Assembly: GCA_018400515.1 (NCBI GenBank)
Contig: JAGYMR010000140.1
Span: forward strand, 1 to 7,156
Length of the DNA: 7,156 nucleotides
Reading direction: 5' to 3'
DNA from: Tangfeifania sp.
GTDB lineage: Bacteria; Bacteroidota; Bacteroidia; Bacteroidales; Prolixibacteraceae
A program made the translations under genes and the position numbers. The notes beneath the pieces are model-generated. The model did not search any database. It worked only from the letters and a program-made list of their open reading frames with translations, and was not told where the DNA came from. Shown here one piece after another: positions 6,108 through 7,156 of this stretch (position 1 is its first letter; every line of letters starts with the position of its first letter).

Positions 6108-7156
6108 CTATCTCACTTTGGGAAAATCGATCTTTTTCAAAACCAGTCCAGTGCGTGCCGGCAGGTATAGTTTCAGGTAATGCTGGCTGGATAATCCCCC
6201 GCTGGGGAGGGTGTAATAGGGGATTTCTTCATCCACATGGTCGTGTCCGCCAAACCGCCCTGAATCGGTGTTCAGAATAATTTTGTATTTGCCCGGACCG
6301 AGGGGAATTCCGTAATCGGTGAACGAACGGACCGGATTCAGGTTGAAAACGAAAAGGAACAGTCCCCGGTGGTAAGCCAGCACCTGGTCGGGTTTGTTCT
6401 CCATGACAAAATCCACCGAGGGGACAGTCAGGAGTTTATTCTGGCTGATAAACCGGATCATCTCTTTATCAAAATCATACAGCCAGTGGTATTTCAGTTC
6501 AGGATTTTCGGGAAGGCTCCAGATTCGCCGGCAATGTTTGTAGGACCAGTCGTTTCCTTCGCGGGGGAAATCGATCCATTCGGGATGGCCAAACTCATTC
6601 CCCATGAAGTTAAGGTAAGCACCCCCTGCCGTGGTGGCCGTGATTAACCGGATAATCTTGTGGAGGGCGATTCCGCGGTCGACCGTCAGGTTGGGTTGGT
6701 CTTTCCGCATACTGAAGTACATCTCTTTGTCGATCAGCCGGAAAATGATGGTTTTATCCCCCACCAGGGCCTGATCATGCGATTCTGCGTAACTAACCAC
6801 CTCTTCATCCAGCCGTTTGGATGTGAGTTGATGAAAGATGTCGCCGACATCCCAGTCGTCGTCTTTTTTCTCCTTTATCAATTTGATCCAGTAATCAGGG
6901 ATGCCCATGGCCATGCGGTAGTCGAAGCCGATCCCGCCTTTCTCCAGCGGAGCAGCCAGTCCGGGCATGCCGCTCATATCTTCGGCAATGGAAATGGCGT
7001 GGGGCTTAATCTGTTTTATCAGTTTGTTGGCCAGCGTTAGATAGGTGGTGGCCTCCGGATCCACATTATCGTTGTAGTAATCGCCGTAGCTGGAGAAGGC
7101 TTTTCCAAGGCCGTGGTCGAAGTATAGCATGCTGGTGACCCCGTCGAAACGGAAAC
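6108..7156 (-). CDS. glgB: 1,4-alpha-glucan branching enzyme, GH13_8 eukaryote-like type, C-terminal part (5' end outside window)
   Basis: This enzyme cuts alpha-1,4-glucan chains and re-attaches them by alpha-1,6 bonds, making the branch points of glycogen in the cytoplasm. The gene runs off the right edge; 348 residues are visible, about half of a usual GH13_8 enzyme. The reading frame stays open to the edge, so the internal ATG at 7130 is not the start. Numbered from the first complete visible codon, the GH13 catalytic residues are all present: nucleophile Asp4 in FRFDGVTSM (codon 7143-7145), acid/base Glu58 in IAEDMSGMPG (6981-6983) and the third Asp127 in AESHDQALVGDK (6774-6776). GNEFGHPEWIDFPR follows. 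These motifs resemble animal and fungal branching enzymes more than E. coli GlgB. Residues from about 255 form the C-terminal beta domain. It ends with TAG 2 bp before the GSCFA gene. I am very sure of family and activity. Confidence 0.95.
   Translation of the reverse strand, partial: FRFDGVTSMLYFDHGLGKAFSSYGDYYNDNVDPEATTYLTLANKLIKQIKPHAISIAEDMSGMPGLAAPLEKGGIGFDYRMAMGIPDYWIKLIKEKKDDDWDVGDIFHQLTSKRLDEEVVSYAESHDQALVGDKTIIFRLIDKEMYFSMRKDQPNLTVDRGIALHKIIRLITATTAGGAYLNFMGNEFGHPEWIDFPREGNDWSYKHCRRIWSLPENPELKYHWLYDFDKEMIRFISQNKLLTVPSVDFVMENKPDQVLAYHRGLFLFVFNLNPVRSFTDYGIPLGPGKYKIILNTDSGRFGGHDHVDEEIPYYTLPSGGLSSQHYLKLYLPARTGLVLKKIDFPKVR

Noticed and set aside
7128..7130. ATG at 7130 as the start of the branching enzyme
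   Set aside because: The frame continues upstream to the window edge with FRFDGVTS, which contains the catalytic nucleophile, so this Met is internal.
1..7156. CRISPR, transposon, tRNA/rRNA, phage or defence genes
   Set aside because: No direct-repeat array, terminal inverted repeats, transposase-like frame or RNA-gene signature was seen; nearly all sequence is explained by the five metabolic genes.

Overview
The window is a single-strand gene cluster for storage-polysaccharide (glycogen-type alpha-glucan) metabolism, and every supported gene lies on the minus strand. Read in the direction of transcription (right to left) it contains: the C-terminal part of a eukaryote-like GH13_8 branching enzyme (glgB, cut by the right edge), a GSCFA-domain SGNH-hydrolase-like protein, a GH133-type debranching enzyme, a GT4-type (glycogen synthase-like) glycosyltransferase, and a GH57 alpha-amylase-like protein. 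About 215 bp without a gene follow.

The organism is most likely a member of the Bacteroidota. The debranching enzyme / GT4 glycosyltransferase / GH57 triad in this order is typical of that phylum, and GSCFA proteins are common there. The start codons lack clear Shine-Dalgarno sequences, and AT-rich spacers separate coding DNA of moderate GC. The proteins show no signal peptides or membrane segments, so this is a cytoplasmic storage pathway rather than a PUL-type outer-membrane glycan-import system.

Layout: glgB ends 2 bp before the GSCFA gene begins, which suggests translational coupling. An 85-bp gap follows and holds a terminator-like nested inverted repeat with a U6 tract plus a competing pairing. 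The debranching gene comes next. A 182-bp gap then precedes the glycosyltransferase gene and is almost filled by an unassigned 56-codon ORF. Only 13 bp separate the glycosyltransferase from the GH57 gene. Chain elongation (GT4), branching (GlgB) and branch removal (debranching enzyme) are thus encoded together. No ADP-glucose pyrophosphorylase or phosphorylase is visible here.

The gene set is conventional, but three points deserve a second look. The GH57 protein keeps its presumed nucleophile Glu146 but has Ser242 where the family's acid/base Asp is expected. The debranching enzyme keeps its presumed acid and base but has T-R-Q where an R-D pair is expected near the -1 glucose site. A GSCFA hydrolase-like protein of unknown function is built into the glycogen cluster. 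I see no CRISPR, mobile element, tRNA/rRNA or defence system, and I do not claim a wholly new system.
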